Origin: Dromaius novaehollandiae | Taxonomy: Eukaryota; Chordata; Aves; Casuariiformes; Dromaiidae | Direction of reading: 5' to 3' | Length of the DNA stretch: 64,000 nt | Assembly (NCBI RefSeq): GCF_036370855.1 | Contig: NC_088098.1 | Location: forward strand, 33,111,981 to 33,175,980 | Shown: positions 13,470 to 26,760 of the stretch, piece by piece | How the letters are laid out: the number at the start of each line of letters is the position of its first letter | Numbering within the stretch: position 1 is the first letter of the stretch | Notes under the pieces: generated by a model | Database searches by the model: none | Seen by the model: the letters and a program-made list of their open reading frames with translations, nothing else | What the model was told of the DNA's origin: nothing | Made by a program: the position numbers and the translations under genes

Positions 13470-13985
13470 AAGTTTAGCTGATATAACATAGTTAGACATC
13501 TATGAGGCCTTTGACACAGCACTGTCTGACATTCTAATGAAAATGCATTACATAAAATCAATTTAGCACATCTTAAATGGATTAAAAACTGACTAAATGA
13601 TAGATCTCAAAAAAAAAATCCTCCCCAGTGGTGCTGTTTCTAGTAGAATCCCATAGGATCTATTTTTGATCACCGATAAAAATACTAATCCGTAAAATGA
13701 CTGTTCGTAGGATTTCTGAACTCATCTTAGCCATAAATAATGTTAAGAAAAATCCAGATTCTACAAAGTTCCTTGATGGATTGGTAACTTGGGCTTATTT
13801 GAATCACTAGTATTTTTAACAGAAAACTACAGAGTAGAGTTGAATTATCCACACCATACTTACTCTATAAAAAACTTTACTTTGAAGAATTTGGGAGTTA
13901 AGATAATTAACTAAATAATCATAGGTGTGCAAGTTGGCACAGTGCAAGACATGCATTTATTTTTAATAGCTATTGGTCGGGACAC
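13470..13985 (+). mobile_element. Ancient CR1/L3-like reverse-transcriptase fossil
   Basis: Heavily decayed coding sequence of a non-LTR element is visible in the + strand. YEAFDTALSDILMKM near 13501 corresponds to the RT segment usually read as FSKAFDTVSHxILxxK. A GG.TT AAA AACTGACTAAATGATAGATCTCA stretch (split here) is the NWLxDRSQ region. Next come a variant of VSSGxPQGSxLD and then KNPDSTKFLDGLVTWAYLNH near 13750, equivalent to the LDRLVxWA segment. Many stops and indels show great age, much older than the 5.7-8.1 kb copy. Both boundaries are approximate. Confidence 0.6.
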
Positions 13986-16430
13986 CGATGGAAAAGCCGG
14001 ACTGCACACTGCATAGTATTATGTATTACAAGCCAATCTGCAGAGTGAATAAAAAGGAACAGGATGAGAAGAAGCTCCCCAAAAGCTCTCTTCTTTTCCC
14101 TTCTTGGAGGGAGAGGTGATTCTGATCCCACCTCCTCCAGAAACAAAGTAGCAGCTGCCAAAAGAGATTGTTGAACTACAGAACTCATTAAAAAAATAGC
14201 GTAAGGGTACATAAGCTAGTCGCTATGCAACTGCACCACTACCTACAGGCATAAAAAAATCATTTGTGATTTTCACATATACGGGGGGGAAAAAAAAGTC
14301 ATTATATCCCATTGTTATAAAACAGGATAAAGTAGCCAGGCCCCACGTACTGGATCAAATAGCACCCTTTAATAGATCTGGACAAAAAATGGATTTTCCA
14401 GTTTCGCAGCTAAGGTAATAAGAGGAAGAGGCCAAAAAAAATTAAACCAAGAAAAAGTTTTCTGCTCAGTGAACAAAAAGGACAACAAAAATCTGTTTAA
14501 ACTCATAAGTCTCACCCGACTCATATGGGGCTTTTTATAGTTTTGTTGATAGGTTATTCAATCTTTTAAGACTTCAGAAATGTAATTTCAGAGTAAAAAT
14601 CAAATGATTTCATTTCTAAACATTACAACAATCTGTGTATCTCTGAAAATAAAAATTCAGTTGCTTGGCTTAGAATTTAAGGATATTTTTATGTTTTCAA
14701 AATTCCCTTTTTATTCCCAACCAAATTACTTTCTCACATTGCATCCCATTTCACAAACAGTTCAACCCTCTCCTTATAACATCCCCAAACGTGTAAATCA
14801 GGTGAAAATATATTTCAGGATGTGTAAAATAAAAAGGTTACAATGTGTAAATTATAGTCTCTAAATATTGGTGACACATTATTTCTCCTGTGGTTAACTG
14901 ATCGTTTGTATTATTCCCTTTTTGAAGGACTGCATGTAAAAGATAACGGAAAGGTAAGGCAAACATTACACTCAATGGTACTTTTCTCTTATGCAATGAT
15001 TACATGGAGAGAAAATCCAAACAAGTGTAATGACCATGAAAGATTAGCAAAATGCAACATATAAGTAGCACTTTTGTGGTGACATCTATAGAGGAACCTC
15101 ACTGGTAGTCCTATGCTTGACAAAGCAAAACCATGACATGGAAAACCGTAAAAGACTGTAGAAAAATCTCTGCTAAATATAGCTCTGAAGGGAACTCACA
15201 GTCTGCAGGTCGAGATGGAGAAAATCCTGCCATTCCAGTGATATTATCATGGTGCACATAAATGAGAAATGCACAGTTGTACACCTGCATGCTCCGGTAA
15301 CTCTTGTAATGTTGATTTCCAAAGTCCATTAAAAGATTTCCATAACAGTTGCATGGCTAACTCCCAGACCTAGCACTGAAAATCTCAAACGTACATTTAA
15401 AGTATTTAAAGACAGTTTCCCTTTTAGTCTTATTAGATAGGTATAATGAGAGCTCCGATTTATAGTTAGACAAACCGTATGTAAGACAAAGAAGTAAAAG
15501 CTTCTCCAAAAAAAGAGTACAGCAACTTAAACCAATTTAAAACCCCACTCACTAAAAACAAACATTCTGAAAAATTTGCATCATCCACTTTCGATTGAGC
15601 ACAGCAGTAACTTAATAAATGTAAAACCTTTTTTGAGACTGATAACCTTTCATTAACCTAAGCATTCTACTAAAAAATTAGTTCTGCCCTGTATTTCTCT
15701 GACTAGAGTGGGTTTTTTTGCTGACTGTTGTTGATATTTTCTGATTTGAGTTTGTTTTGATCTCAGTTATGGAACTTTGAAAAAGCAGATCAATGAGAAG
15801 TCGTGAAATCAGAAGTAATGTAAAGCATTTATACAGGGAAGAAACAGCAAGGGTTTATCAGTTTAAATGGACATCTTAAACAGGATTTTAAATCCATCCT
15901 TTATATAAATGCCTGGCATCATTCATTTCAAATAACTCAAAATTAGCTTCTGTTTGTGGAGAAAATCAACTGAAACGTCTACAAAGAGGGATAACACTTA
16001 TTATCCTGGTTGATGGAGAGCTCATGTGTGGCCTCCATACCATTCCTCACACTCACGCTTAATCAGAGAAACATGAGAAATAATTAAAAAAAACCCAAAT
16101 CCTCCCAAATACCAAGCTTACAGGTCCTCCAAGACAGCCAGCTCCTACAGAGCCAAATCTTGGAGTGAGAAGTTATGGGAAGGGATTTGGTCCAAGCAAA
16201 ATGCAATTTTTCCAGTTGTCTTTCTTCCCGTGTAGAAAGCTAAGGCATTTTACCACCCTCTCCTGTCCAGAAAGTGCATCATTCCTGATTCTGATTCAGA
16301 TATTTTCTGAGGACTTCTGCTCTGTTTCAAAATCTGTAGAAAGCTAACACATCAGACAGTCCTTCCCCTTACCAGAGGGCAATCTGCTCTTCACCGGTTT
16401 CTCACTTTTGAAAACCAGCCTTCCTGCTCA

Positions 16431-16910
16431 TGAGAACAACCGTACGGGGTCAGGCTGAATGCCCACCTCCTCCACTACATGGTTTCTAGCAGCCATCAAT
16501 AGCAGATGCCTTGTAAGTTTATGCAGAGCTTTTAAGAGGGTAAGGACGCAGTGATATTTCCCCAGAACAGGCTCCCAACTTCTAAAGATTTGCATCTCAG
16601 GAAATTCCTCAGATAGCAATGGCATTTTTGTATTTAATCAGACTTGGTGGAGTTTTCTTCATGTAAGTGCCCAGTCATTTTTGAAACCATGTAAAATTCC
16701 ATGATATACTGCAGCAAGGACTTTCACAGCTCAACCGCAAAGTGTGAGAAGAACGCCCTCCACCTCTCTGCAAGACCAAACTTGATTCCAGAGGCTCCTT
16801 TCTCTCCTTTCTTCTCCTTCTCTCATGGACCCAGAGGTTTCTTTCATCCTCTTTCAGCATTCTGTCCAACCAGGACACTTCAAAATCTCCTGATCCCTGG
16901 CTGACCAGTT
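16431..16910 (-). mobile_element. Ancient CR1/L3-like 3'-end fossil
   Basis: The + strand reads as the complement of the widespread sauropsid CR1/L3 3' region. GAGAACAACCGTACGGGGTC at 16431 is the counterpart of the TAAGAA.GGCCATACTGGGTCAGA end. Further on come CAGCCATCAATAGCA, and a stretch near 16685-16790 (CTGCAGCAAGGACTTTCACA and the GTGTGAGAAGAACG segment) equivalent to the conserved part encoding RKYFFT....NLWNSLPEDV on the other strand. The element is therefore in minus orientation, strongly diverged, with approximate limits. Confidence 0.5.
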
Positions 16911-19900
16911 GTGGATGGAAGATTGCTGATCTAGTACAAGGCTTGATCTCACCAAACATTATCAATAACGTAAGTCATTTGCCTATTATATTGATGTTGA
17001 GATCAAAAACATTTCAGGGCTCTTGCTGACAGACCACCAGGGTTACCCTCTTTATAATAAATATCCTTATTTTCTAGTTTTGTTATGTGAAAAAATCACC
17101 TTATCTGGGTGACATGTTTGCATATCAATAGTACCTTTTACCCTACTGGTTTCTTAGGTAGTTGAGATGCAAGTTCGAGTAAAAAGAGATCAATAGCATC
17201 ACCCTGAATTATAATCCCAAGGCTAAAGAAAAGCCTAGGCTATCTTGGGAGCATGTTGTTGTATATTCCCTACAACTGGCATTGCTAAGCATTCGAGACA
17301 AATAGTTAGGAGCCATAACGTATAATTTTCAATTATTGGAGTTTGAGTGAGGTCCCCAGCTAAAAGAACATGCTCTGCTGAGTGCCTGAAGGAAACCGCA
17401 ACCTCCACAAGGCATCACATTGGAAGTTACAGAAGCTATTGTAAGCCTGAAGGACTAGTTAACTAGAGATAGTCGCCAACGCTCTGCAGCCAGATGGCGA
17501 GGAACCAACTTGACAGTGAAGGCCTTCTGCAATGCCTTTTCCACAATTTTCTGTGAATACTCTCCCATTCCACAATAACCTCTTACAGGTCTTGAATCTG
17601 AGTACCTCTCACAATTGAAAGGCCCCTTTAGTCACCACACCTGTTCTTCATTCAAAAAGCTCATGCTAAAGTCCAAAACAGATTTCTGACTTTGGGAGAA
17701 ACCTTAAAGGAAAAGGTTTTTATTCAGCTCCCAAACAGAACAATAACAAATTCCGAAAGCTTCAAAATTAAATAGAGTTGATACTCTCTGGCCATATTGA
17801 AGATTTTTTTTCACTTTGAACTTTCATTGGGAATCTCAGGCCATTTATACTGCAAGGGGAACCTGGCTTCTACTTAGGCTGGGAAATTTTCACCCATTTT
17901 CTGTTCCTATTTCAAAAATATTCTCAAATATATGCCCCTACATGGGGAAAACAGGATCATATCAGAAGCCCCAAGTATGAAACATTCCTCTGCCCTGATA
18001 CCTTCTAATGAATGCTGGATAAGACACTCAAAATGACCATTAAAACCATGTGCTCATCAAAAAAAAAAAAAACCAGACACTACTATATCATGCCATTGGG
18101 TTTATTACTCTCTTCATAAAGATATTTCTTTCTCAGAAGAGTAGAAATACTGAAAGACTGCCACATGAAATTTTGTCAAGATTCCTGCCAGCCATAACAA
18201 ATCTTAAACAAATTTTTGATTTGAGAATGAAACTCAAGTCTAAGCAAGATTGGTCCAGCTTTATGTTTGAACAAAGATGTCAGTCTTGTAATTTCTGCAA
18301 GCAGCACATTTAGAAAGGCCTTGATGACAGCTTTGAATCCTGCTAACATAGCCTGAGGTCTTTTAGAAGTGCACAAGTGGCCAGAAAGCAGTTATAAAAT
18401 GTGAATTGTAAGAAGTACTGAGCTTTGCTGAGACCGCCGTTTTCACCGTCACATTACACAGCAAGTTTCCCAGTCTCTCTTGGAGGCTAAAAGCCCATAT
18501 GAAATCTCACACGCAGCAGCACGGGCAACATGTACTAAAAGACGTATGGGCAGCTGGTCTGGTGTGAATCAAGCCTGCCTTTTGCTAGATTGGAAAGAAT
18601 TCTTATTCTTACTGCACAGGATGCACGACGAGGAAGCGTAGCAAGTACACACTATCAAATGTTTTTACCAAAGCTGACAGAGATAGAGACATCCTTTGCT
18701 GCACCCCTTTGACAATGCTATTATTTGACCTCTCAGCATGTCTGAGCATGTCTTGTAGATGACACCATCTCCCAGCCTGTCTTCAGTCTCCCTTGCACAC
18801 TGAACAAAGAATGTTCTTCTCACAGCTAGTATCTTGCTATAAACTGTGTGAAAACTTTTGCGAAAGTTATGCTGCTGGAAAGGATAGCTTATCTGCGTAG
18901 TTTCCATGAGATAGCCTTCTTGTGAAATCACAGTACTCACCAGGATAGATTCTGGTCCCAAAATAAAAGGTTACAATGCCTTGTGTAAATCGGGGGCTTG
19001 AGTGAAGAAAGGGCAATGATTTGGAGGTCATAAATATTCTGGCCATGCTCACTCCATATGCTCTGTAGTCCAACTATAAATAGTCTCCAAATTGCTAACA
19101 CATTTCAAGAAAGTTGAGTGACCCAGCTTTCACTTTGTAATGTGAGGATAAAGCCTAATGATGCCACAGAAGGGCAGAGGAAAAGAACTGCTGAGGCCAT
19201 GTAGACATCTGCTGAAAGGATCCTAGCTGTGAACTTCTATAGAGAGAACCAGCTGGTTTTAAAACAAAGAAAATGAGAAAATACAAGACTAGCCAGCACA
19301 AGGTCAGCTCTGTGTGGGGAGAGAGCAAAGCTGCTAACACTGCCGTGAGTGGTCTACAGGAGTGAGAAGCGAATTCATCCCCTCATACCTCTGCTTCAGC
19401 AGGTCTAATTCCCAGCAAATTCTACAGCCAGTGATGACTTCAGACTAATTTCCCATTACATATAAATGTAATCTTACACATTTACATGTTCAGGAGAAAA
19501 AAACTGCAAACAGAAATTGGGTTGCCTGCAATCCATTTCTAATCTATCTACTAATAAATTTCATTGACTTCTTTGAAAAACAGTTTATGATTTCAGGCAA
19601 AAACTACTGCTGTGCTGGACACTCTATCCTTCTTACTCTTTCCATTCCCCCTGGACTGTTCTCAGCCTCGTTGTGTTCCTTCCAGCTGCTGGTACTGCCT
19701 ATTCCCACCATTACCCTAGTCCTGGGATTCCCACATCCCAGGTAGCAGCTAGCTGAATTTGGGCACAGCTGCCAGCATTTATGGTACCAGAGCTGTATTT
19801 CTGCCATTTTGCCCTTGTAACAGTTCTCAATGATTTCTCAATGTGATGGTGAAAGGGACTCTATCATTTGTTTGGCTTCACACACAAATGCCATCCATCA

Positions 19901-21235
19901 GTTTTGAAATCACTTCTCCCACACCCCAAATAACTCTGGATAGATGCTAAATTGTAAATAAATACCTCAAGAGCATTCAAAAGAGAAGCTGACTCTTTTC
20001 CCCTTCTGTAACAACCGAAGCAGGTGAACCACAGCAGTAAGTAAGAAAAAATTCTAATCAGTAGTAACTTATTATAGGTCATTTGTATTAGCATGTTACT
20101 TTTCCTTCGACAGTTACATTTAGAAATGCTCAGAATATCCAAACATGGAAAAAAGTTACATACTAACACTTCCTCAAGGGCATTACCAAAAAATCACAAT
20201 TCAAATAATATCCTGTAATCATAGCCAAAATCTAATTTATTTTTGAAAACATAAACAAAACAAAATTGTTATGAACAGTCTTATATTCCAGGCAATCAAA
20301 GAAAGCAGATCATGAAATCTAGTATTTGATCCATTTTTCACAAGCATGGTTCAAAGCACATCTATGCTTAGGCCATGGATCTGTACACACAGCACTTTCT
20401 TTTAGAAGTCTCTAGATGAGCTAAGCTCATTGATCTAAGATTTTGTGGATTTGAAGGTTTTGAAGGGCAGCCAAAAGTTTTACTTCATTTTTCAACTCCT
20501 TCCAGAACTTGAGATCTTGCTTCTTGTTCCTAAAATACTTAAATATATTTACATTGTAAACAACATTATGCTGAGATGTATAAAGCAGGAAAGGTCAAAA
20601 AAAGAAAGGCAAGTTTAATGTTCTTTTCTATTTCAAGTTAACCATTTGAGGACAAATTTTATTCTAAAAACAAGTCTTGAGCTATGGATGAAAAAAACTG
20701 CATGTAATTAGAGCATACTCAGGCAGGTATCCAGGCTAAGTGCTCAAATAAGCATGGGTATTTTCAATGTTGTCACAGTCTTCCATCTAGCTTTCCATCG
20801 CCTTTCGAGATGCCTCAGTTCGACTGCTTGGCCCCTATGTTTATTACTAAACACTTTCTGATAATATGGGGTCACCCTTTCTCCTCAGAACTCCAGTCTC
20901 AAGGACATTGTCTCTTGGGTAGTCCTTTGAAGGACACATCATAACAGAAGTAGGTAGTTTTAACTGACTGTGCAGAGATCTGAAAGCAGTTACTCTGTGC
21001 TTCAGATAGAGCACAATATTCATGACCTGCATACAGCACTGTGTTATTCATCAGTAAGGGGTATTTATTCAGTTTCAAGTCCTTTCCCCAAGAGTCTTCT
21101 GCCAAACGGAGGACACTGTCTCTCATAGGGTTTATGTTCCCTTGACCTTCATTGGTCCCTTGTCAAAGAAGAAGTTTCATTCCTGACTTCTCTGTTCTGC
21201 TTCTGGTGAAATTTCAGTCTTTCAGACTAGTGCTC

Positions 21236-21254
21236 AAAAAAAAAAAAAAAAAAA
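21236..21254 (+). repeat. A19 homopolymer
   Basis: This is an uninterrupted run of 19 A in otherwise unremarkable intronic sequence, with no recognisable element in front of it. Confidence 0.95.
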
Positions 21255-24200
21255 GGATTCATCCAATCTTCCTACAGCACAAGGTGCTCCAGTTTGCATG
21301 AGCGATTATTAAGGCTCAATAACGCTCTACTGTGCCTGGTCTGATAGGTTCCCAGACAGCAGACGGTGAATTTCATATAAATGGAAACATCAACAGTACA
21401 GCAATGTCATGAAATGAAACAAAATGTGTAACTGAGGCAAGACTTGTTAAAAGAGATACATTTGCTTTTAAAATTAAAACAGGTCAGTACAAATTCTCCA
21501 AGTCATCATAGATATCTATGGCTATCCACATTCAAACTCTTCTTTTCCATGATTTTTAAAATTGCTCCCCAAAATTGTGATGTGCAAACATTATATTTTC
21601 AAGAATTATAGGCAAGGTCATAAAAGTATTACTTCCCATTGTATAATTATGAACTAGTCATCACATATCGATGGCCAAATTCTATTAGTCCCAAACTACA
21701 GGAAAATATGCAAGTTTGATCAGCTGAAATTTTTCTGCCCCTGCAACCCAAGTTTAGGCGTATTTATGGACCAATCAGAATTCCCCACAGAAAGCTCAGA
21801 TTTGATCTTCAGAACAGCATGCAGCTGTCATTATAGCTTTGTCCAGATTAGAAAAAGTGATTCAAATTCTGTTGGGATTAGCTAATGTGATTATTACTTC
21901 AAGACTGTCTCACCAGGGACTGAAACAGTGAATGTCACAGCTAAAAATGCATGGAATGTCAATTCTTGAACTAAAGAACTGCATCTTTGTATCTAAGGCT
22001 GCAACGGTTCTCCCAACCACCCAAAGTCCACAGTGATTCTAACCTTGGATGAGCCTCCATTGATGTGACAGCATCTCTTGGCTAACAGGGGACTGAATTA
22101 AGAACTAAACTTTCTAAACTACAGCTCAAAGGCCAAGGTCCTTCTTGCCACCTGTACTGCGTACCAGCTAGAATCACTGAAATAAATAACCTGAACTAGA
22201 AATGCCAACTTATCTTCTGTGCAATGAAGATGCAGCTCTTACAACAGCTTGTTCAGTGACTGAGACCAAAAATGTTCTAAATCACATCTGGCTTTAAGCC
22301 AAAATTTTCAATTAAATGTTAGAGAAAGCAAGGGGAAAAAAAGAAATTCAGCTCACAACAAACTACTTTCAATCAGCAAACTACTTTCTCTTGGGAATGT
22401 TTTGCAGCAGGTTTCGGAAATAAAAGCCACTGCAATTATTATTATAGGAAAAGTATGTAAACACATTATTTGGGAGAAAATTTGGGGGGAACAGGGATCA
22501 GCTTCTTTCAGTAGCTTACTTGAATACAAAGCTTATTAAGGTTCCTCTCCACTTCCTGACTTACTTTGGAGTCAGCTCTATCTCAAGTAATTTTTTAAAA
22601 CTTTGACCTGGCTTCTTTGAGAAGGGTTTCATAAAGATCTGAATCAGGGCTCCTCAAGGCATACAAAGTTACAAGTAGTTTATATCTGATTTAATTAGGG
22701 GAATTTGATTTAAATACAGAGATTTTTTTCAGCATATGGGTCCTCATTGTATGCAAGTATTTTTTTTCCATGCACAAATGACAATAAGTCACGTTATGCA
22801 TGCTGCCATCTTAATTTGTGTTTGCAGAAAGTTTCCACTTGGAGTTGCAGAACTGCAAATTATAACTGAGATCAACAGAAGCTTAGAAGGACTGGAAGGA
22901 CTTAGAATCTCTAACATCAGCTACTGTGGGCCTGTGTTAGCTGAAAATGCAGTCCTGTTGTCCAAAAAAAATGCTTTCAGTGGGGGGGTAGGAGGAGAGA
23001 ATAGGCTCACTGGCTCTGAGAAAGACATCTACACCACCCAATGGAAAAACTGTTGCCTCCCCATGTTGAAGTTTCATTCCCATTCACACTGAGCAGTACT
23101 GCTGATGTAGCTCAGCATAAACAGGTTATCTGGACATGGTAAAAATAACCAAATGAGTTCCCCAGAAAGCAAACTTCCTGGTCTAGGTTTAGACTGGAAA
23201 TATGATGAAATTCAAGATTATAGTGACAGTTTTTCTAAGGTTCTCTTCTATATTGATATGAAAGAGAAATGTAACTTTAACCAGAAGTAAGAGTAGCAAA
23301 ATCTCTTCTGGAAAATGGTGCTAATTAACTCATTTGGGAAAGTTTTTGAGCAAAAGAAAGGGGGAACAATTCAGAACAGCTTCCACACTTCTGTCATCTC
23401 CCTCCTTTTTATTACAAAATGGCAACTGATTATAAATACATCTATGTAGCTATTGAAATAAAAACTGCCAAAAGCTACAAAGTTAATGCCTCAAATTTAG
23501 TGGAAATAGTAAATCCAAGTTAATAGCAAAATCTGTTTAATATGGAGAAGGAACTTTACAACTGACAGATACTTACTATGAATACAGTATATATGTATCC
23601 TGATTAATGTAGGTCCTACAGAAGCCATTATGTAGATAATCAAAAAGCAGAAAAATCATTTTTATTTTCTGGTTTGTTTCAAAGTCTCTGGTTGTTTGCA
23701 GCAGGTACCTATGCATGTGTACAGCATGTGAACTGTGCCCTCCAGCCCACGCTGTGTTACAACCTTCGAGTACCTGCACCTCATCAAAGGGTGGCTCGTA
23801 GAGCAGACTGAAAAGGGCTCATCACACTTCTTCCACTTTGTACAAATACTGTGGGGCAGCATTTTGTACTCATTTCTGTGAAATGCCTTTGTATAAACTC
23901 AGACAGAAGATGGCCCAAAGCAGATGTAGCATCGCCTTATTGCTGTGCATCAGATGTCTTGTTTGAAAGCTGTCTTCTCACTGTTCATGGTCATTCCAGG
24001 CATATGCAGGCTCATGGCTTGGTCAGAAACCCTGGTCAGATACTTAATGGTTATTCTGAACTAGGGCTGAACAAAGTTCATCCTTCATTCATTTCTACCT
24101 AAATAGTGTTCAGCATCAGTTCAGCTGTACAAATTGCTGACACTAATTCTTTCTATCATAGACAGGCCCTAGGGTTTTAAACCGTATCCATCAATCTAAG

Positions 24201-26149
24201 TATATCTATGCACTCTAACATTTAAAGACAGATTAGGTCATTAGTTATGAAACCTCCAACAGTTATTGTAAATTATCATAGATAATGTACTAGGAATTTT
24301 AAAATATTTTTCTCCTGCAGGAGCTTACAATTAGACCTGCCATAAAATATTTTCTGTCTGTGTCACATGTGGCATTAGAAACTTTTTTCAAATATTATAT
24401 CTTTGGTTATTTACATCATTTGTTGTAATTAAAGTTAAAAGAACTCTTCACAAAACGGTATGTAGAAACTTTCCAACCGTAATTAATGTTTTCGTGTGTT
24501 TTGCCATCAATTAGAAATTTAGAAAACTGCATTACTGAATACTCATTGGGTGTTTAGTCTCCAGTTAGTCACATATCGATGCTCTGCTAACAGAAGAGTC
24601 CTGCAACATCGCCTGCTCACACAGAGGTGCAGGGAGGATCAAGGCAGTTCCTTAACAGTCCAAAAATAGTAAGGATACTTGAAGACCTTCAGCAAATTAA
24701 AATACAGTGAAAAACTATTTTGATGATATTGAGGAGTGAAGAGAAGAATTCTGGGGAAGAAACAAAGAGAGGGATAAGGGATGAGGAGACAGGGCATACT
24801 GCCCAATCACGTCAGGGTTGGGACTTTTTGTTTAGTATTTTGTTTACCTCAGTAACTTCAACTATTGCTGTAGCAAATAATTTTTCCTACAGTAAGAATC
24901 ACTTCATAAGACAAATGATAAGCAAAACCACTTAGTACATTTAAAATCCTCTGTAATTCTCTGGTAAAGCTTTTAATAATCTAAGGAGTACTAAAGAAGA
25001 TGCACTTCTTATATTACTTCTTCCCGTTAGACAATGGAGTAGATGAGTTGCTTTGTTTTGTTTTCTGTATTTTTCTTTCACATTCTGGTTCTGCAGACTG
25101 ATTCTATCCAGCTCCACTGAGGACAGTGGGAGTTTGGGGGCTGATGCCAGGAGACCTAAATTCTACATAGCAGCCAAGGCTAATCACTAAAGAAGCTTAA
25201 TGAATCACAGTCAAATCACTCCTAGGAAAATCAAAACCACAAAGGAAATCTTTATAACATTCCCATTGTTTGCTTTGATAAAACATTAGTACACATTAGA
25301 AAAAATGTATTTCTCACTCTTATATATCAAGGCAAATGGATCATTGCCCCAGCTAGGAAGATGTTCTGATTTACAGCTATAGACCCAGAGGCAGATAGCT
25401 AAGGTAAGGGCCAAGGACTGAAAGATCCTCTTGCAAATGTCAGTCCTGCAACTGAACCAAAATAAAGGACAGCAAAATCTTTTGCTTCATCTTTGTATAG
25501 TACCTCACCCAATAAGGTTGTGATCCTGACTGGATATGGTAAATGCCACTGTCACAAAAATAATGAATATAGAATTTACCTCTCTTATGCTTGTGCATTT
25601 GGTCTATTGCTCTGAAACAAGATTTGTACACTGATTCAGTATAAATCCATTAATTTACATGGAAGCTCTTTGTTGCCTCTCCCCATATTACACCATAGTC
25701 CAACAAATGCTTGTGCTGAAGTGAACTCTCCTTCTAGGTGATGCTTTCAGGAACAAAAGGTGATCTGAGAAATAAAATTTAGTTAATATCATGCCCTTTA
25801 TGATTTAAAGTGAAAGCTGAAATCAACCTTTCCAGAACTACTTTAAACAAAATTATTTTCTGATTATTTATTTCTCTTAGAATTACCAGGAACATAAAAT
25901 CTAGCTTACTCAGTTTTGCCAACAGGCTCATAACTTTCTTGTGAGCTTTTTCAGTCAGCTGAAGATCCAGCCTTTGAATTGGGAGCAGAGATATTTTCTG
26001 ACCTGGTTTGGATTTTGCAATAGATTACATCACTAAATAACACCCATACAAAGAGCTGAAACTAAAGTTGAGCGGAAAATGTCCCCAAGCTTAATTAATT
26101 TCATAATTGTTCTGTATGATATTATAATTCTTCCTGTTATCTAGTGGGT

Positions 26150-26760
26150 CTTGAGACAGGACTCAATTCAAGATCAAGAGACCTAAATTTAGGCATCTAA
26201 ATATAAGTACTCGATTCAAAATATAAGTACTCGATTCAGTTGACTTAACATGGTCGTCTGGTGCCATCTGACATGCCTATGAGTCTCATGTCATAGATCT
26301 GATACAGAACTGTAAGTCCCGTGCAGATATCTTAGATACTTCGGCACATTTAATATGCTTGCTACTATTGGTTACATCACAAGTTTGGGCAAGTTATTCA
26401 ACTTTCCTAACTTGCCGTGATTTGAAATACAGTTGATCCAAAGTAGGTGCCTGTCTTAAGGCAAGCAGAATCACTCTACAAGTCTATTGACAGGGACAGG
26501 ACTCAGATGCCTAAATATAACCATCTAGCACCCTCCAATATGCCCCCGGGCAAGGGACTGGCAGATATGGTGCGTGGCATATAGGATTCTGCACCCACCT
26601 GGGGTAGCACTTGGAGGCCAGACAAGATACTTCAGTGTCTAAAATGATCTGAGGCAGCTGAATTCTACCCTAGATCTCCGCTGACTATGACCTTAAAGCA
26701 TCTAGCTCACATGTAGACAGTTACAGACAGACATCTGTTTTAGGTGTCAATCTCAAGCTG
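26150..26760. repeat. Possible old interspersed repeat with CCTAAATTTAGG palindrome
   Basis: The phrase GACAGGACTCA followed by a (G)GCATCTAAATATAA-like word occurs twice, near 26156-26205 and 26496-26520. The sequence also contains the 12-bp palindrome CCTAAATTTAGG (26182-26193). Words such as AGGTGCCTAAAT recur in old archosaur/turtle interspersed repeats, and related words appear again near 52738-52800. The family is not assigned and the limits are guesses. Confidence 0.25.
26199..26238 (+). repeat. Perfect 20-bp tandem duplication
   Basis: The unit AAATATAAGTACTCGATTCA is present twice with no mismatch and no spacer (26199-26218, 26219-26238). The absence of divergence means the duplication is recent, or alternatively an assembly or polymerase slippage artefact. 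Confidence 0.95.

Noticed and set aside
22736..23092. 118-codon + strand open frame
   Set aside because: No recognisable domain, starts with an arbitrary ATG in AT-rich intron, and no splice context.
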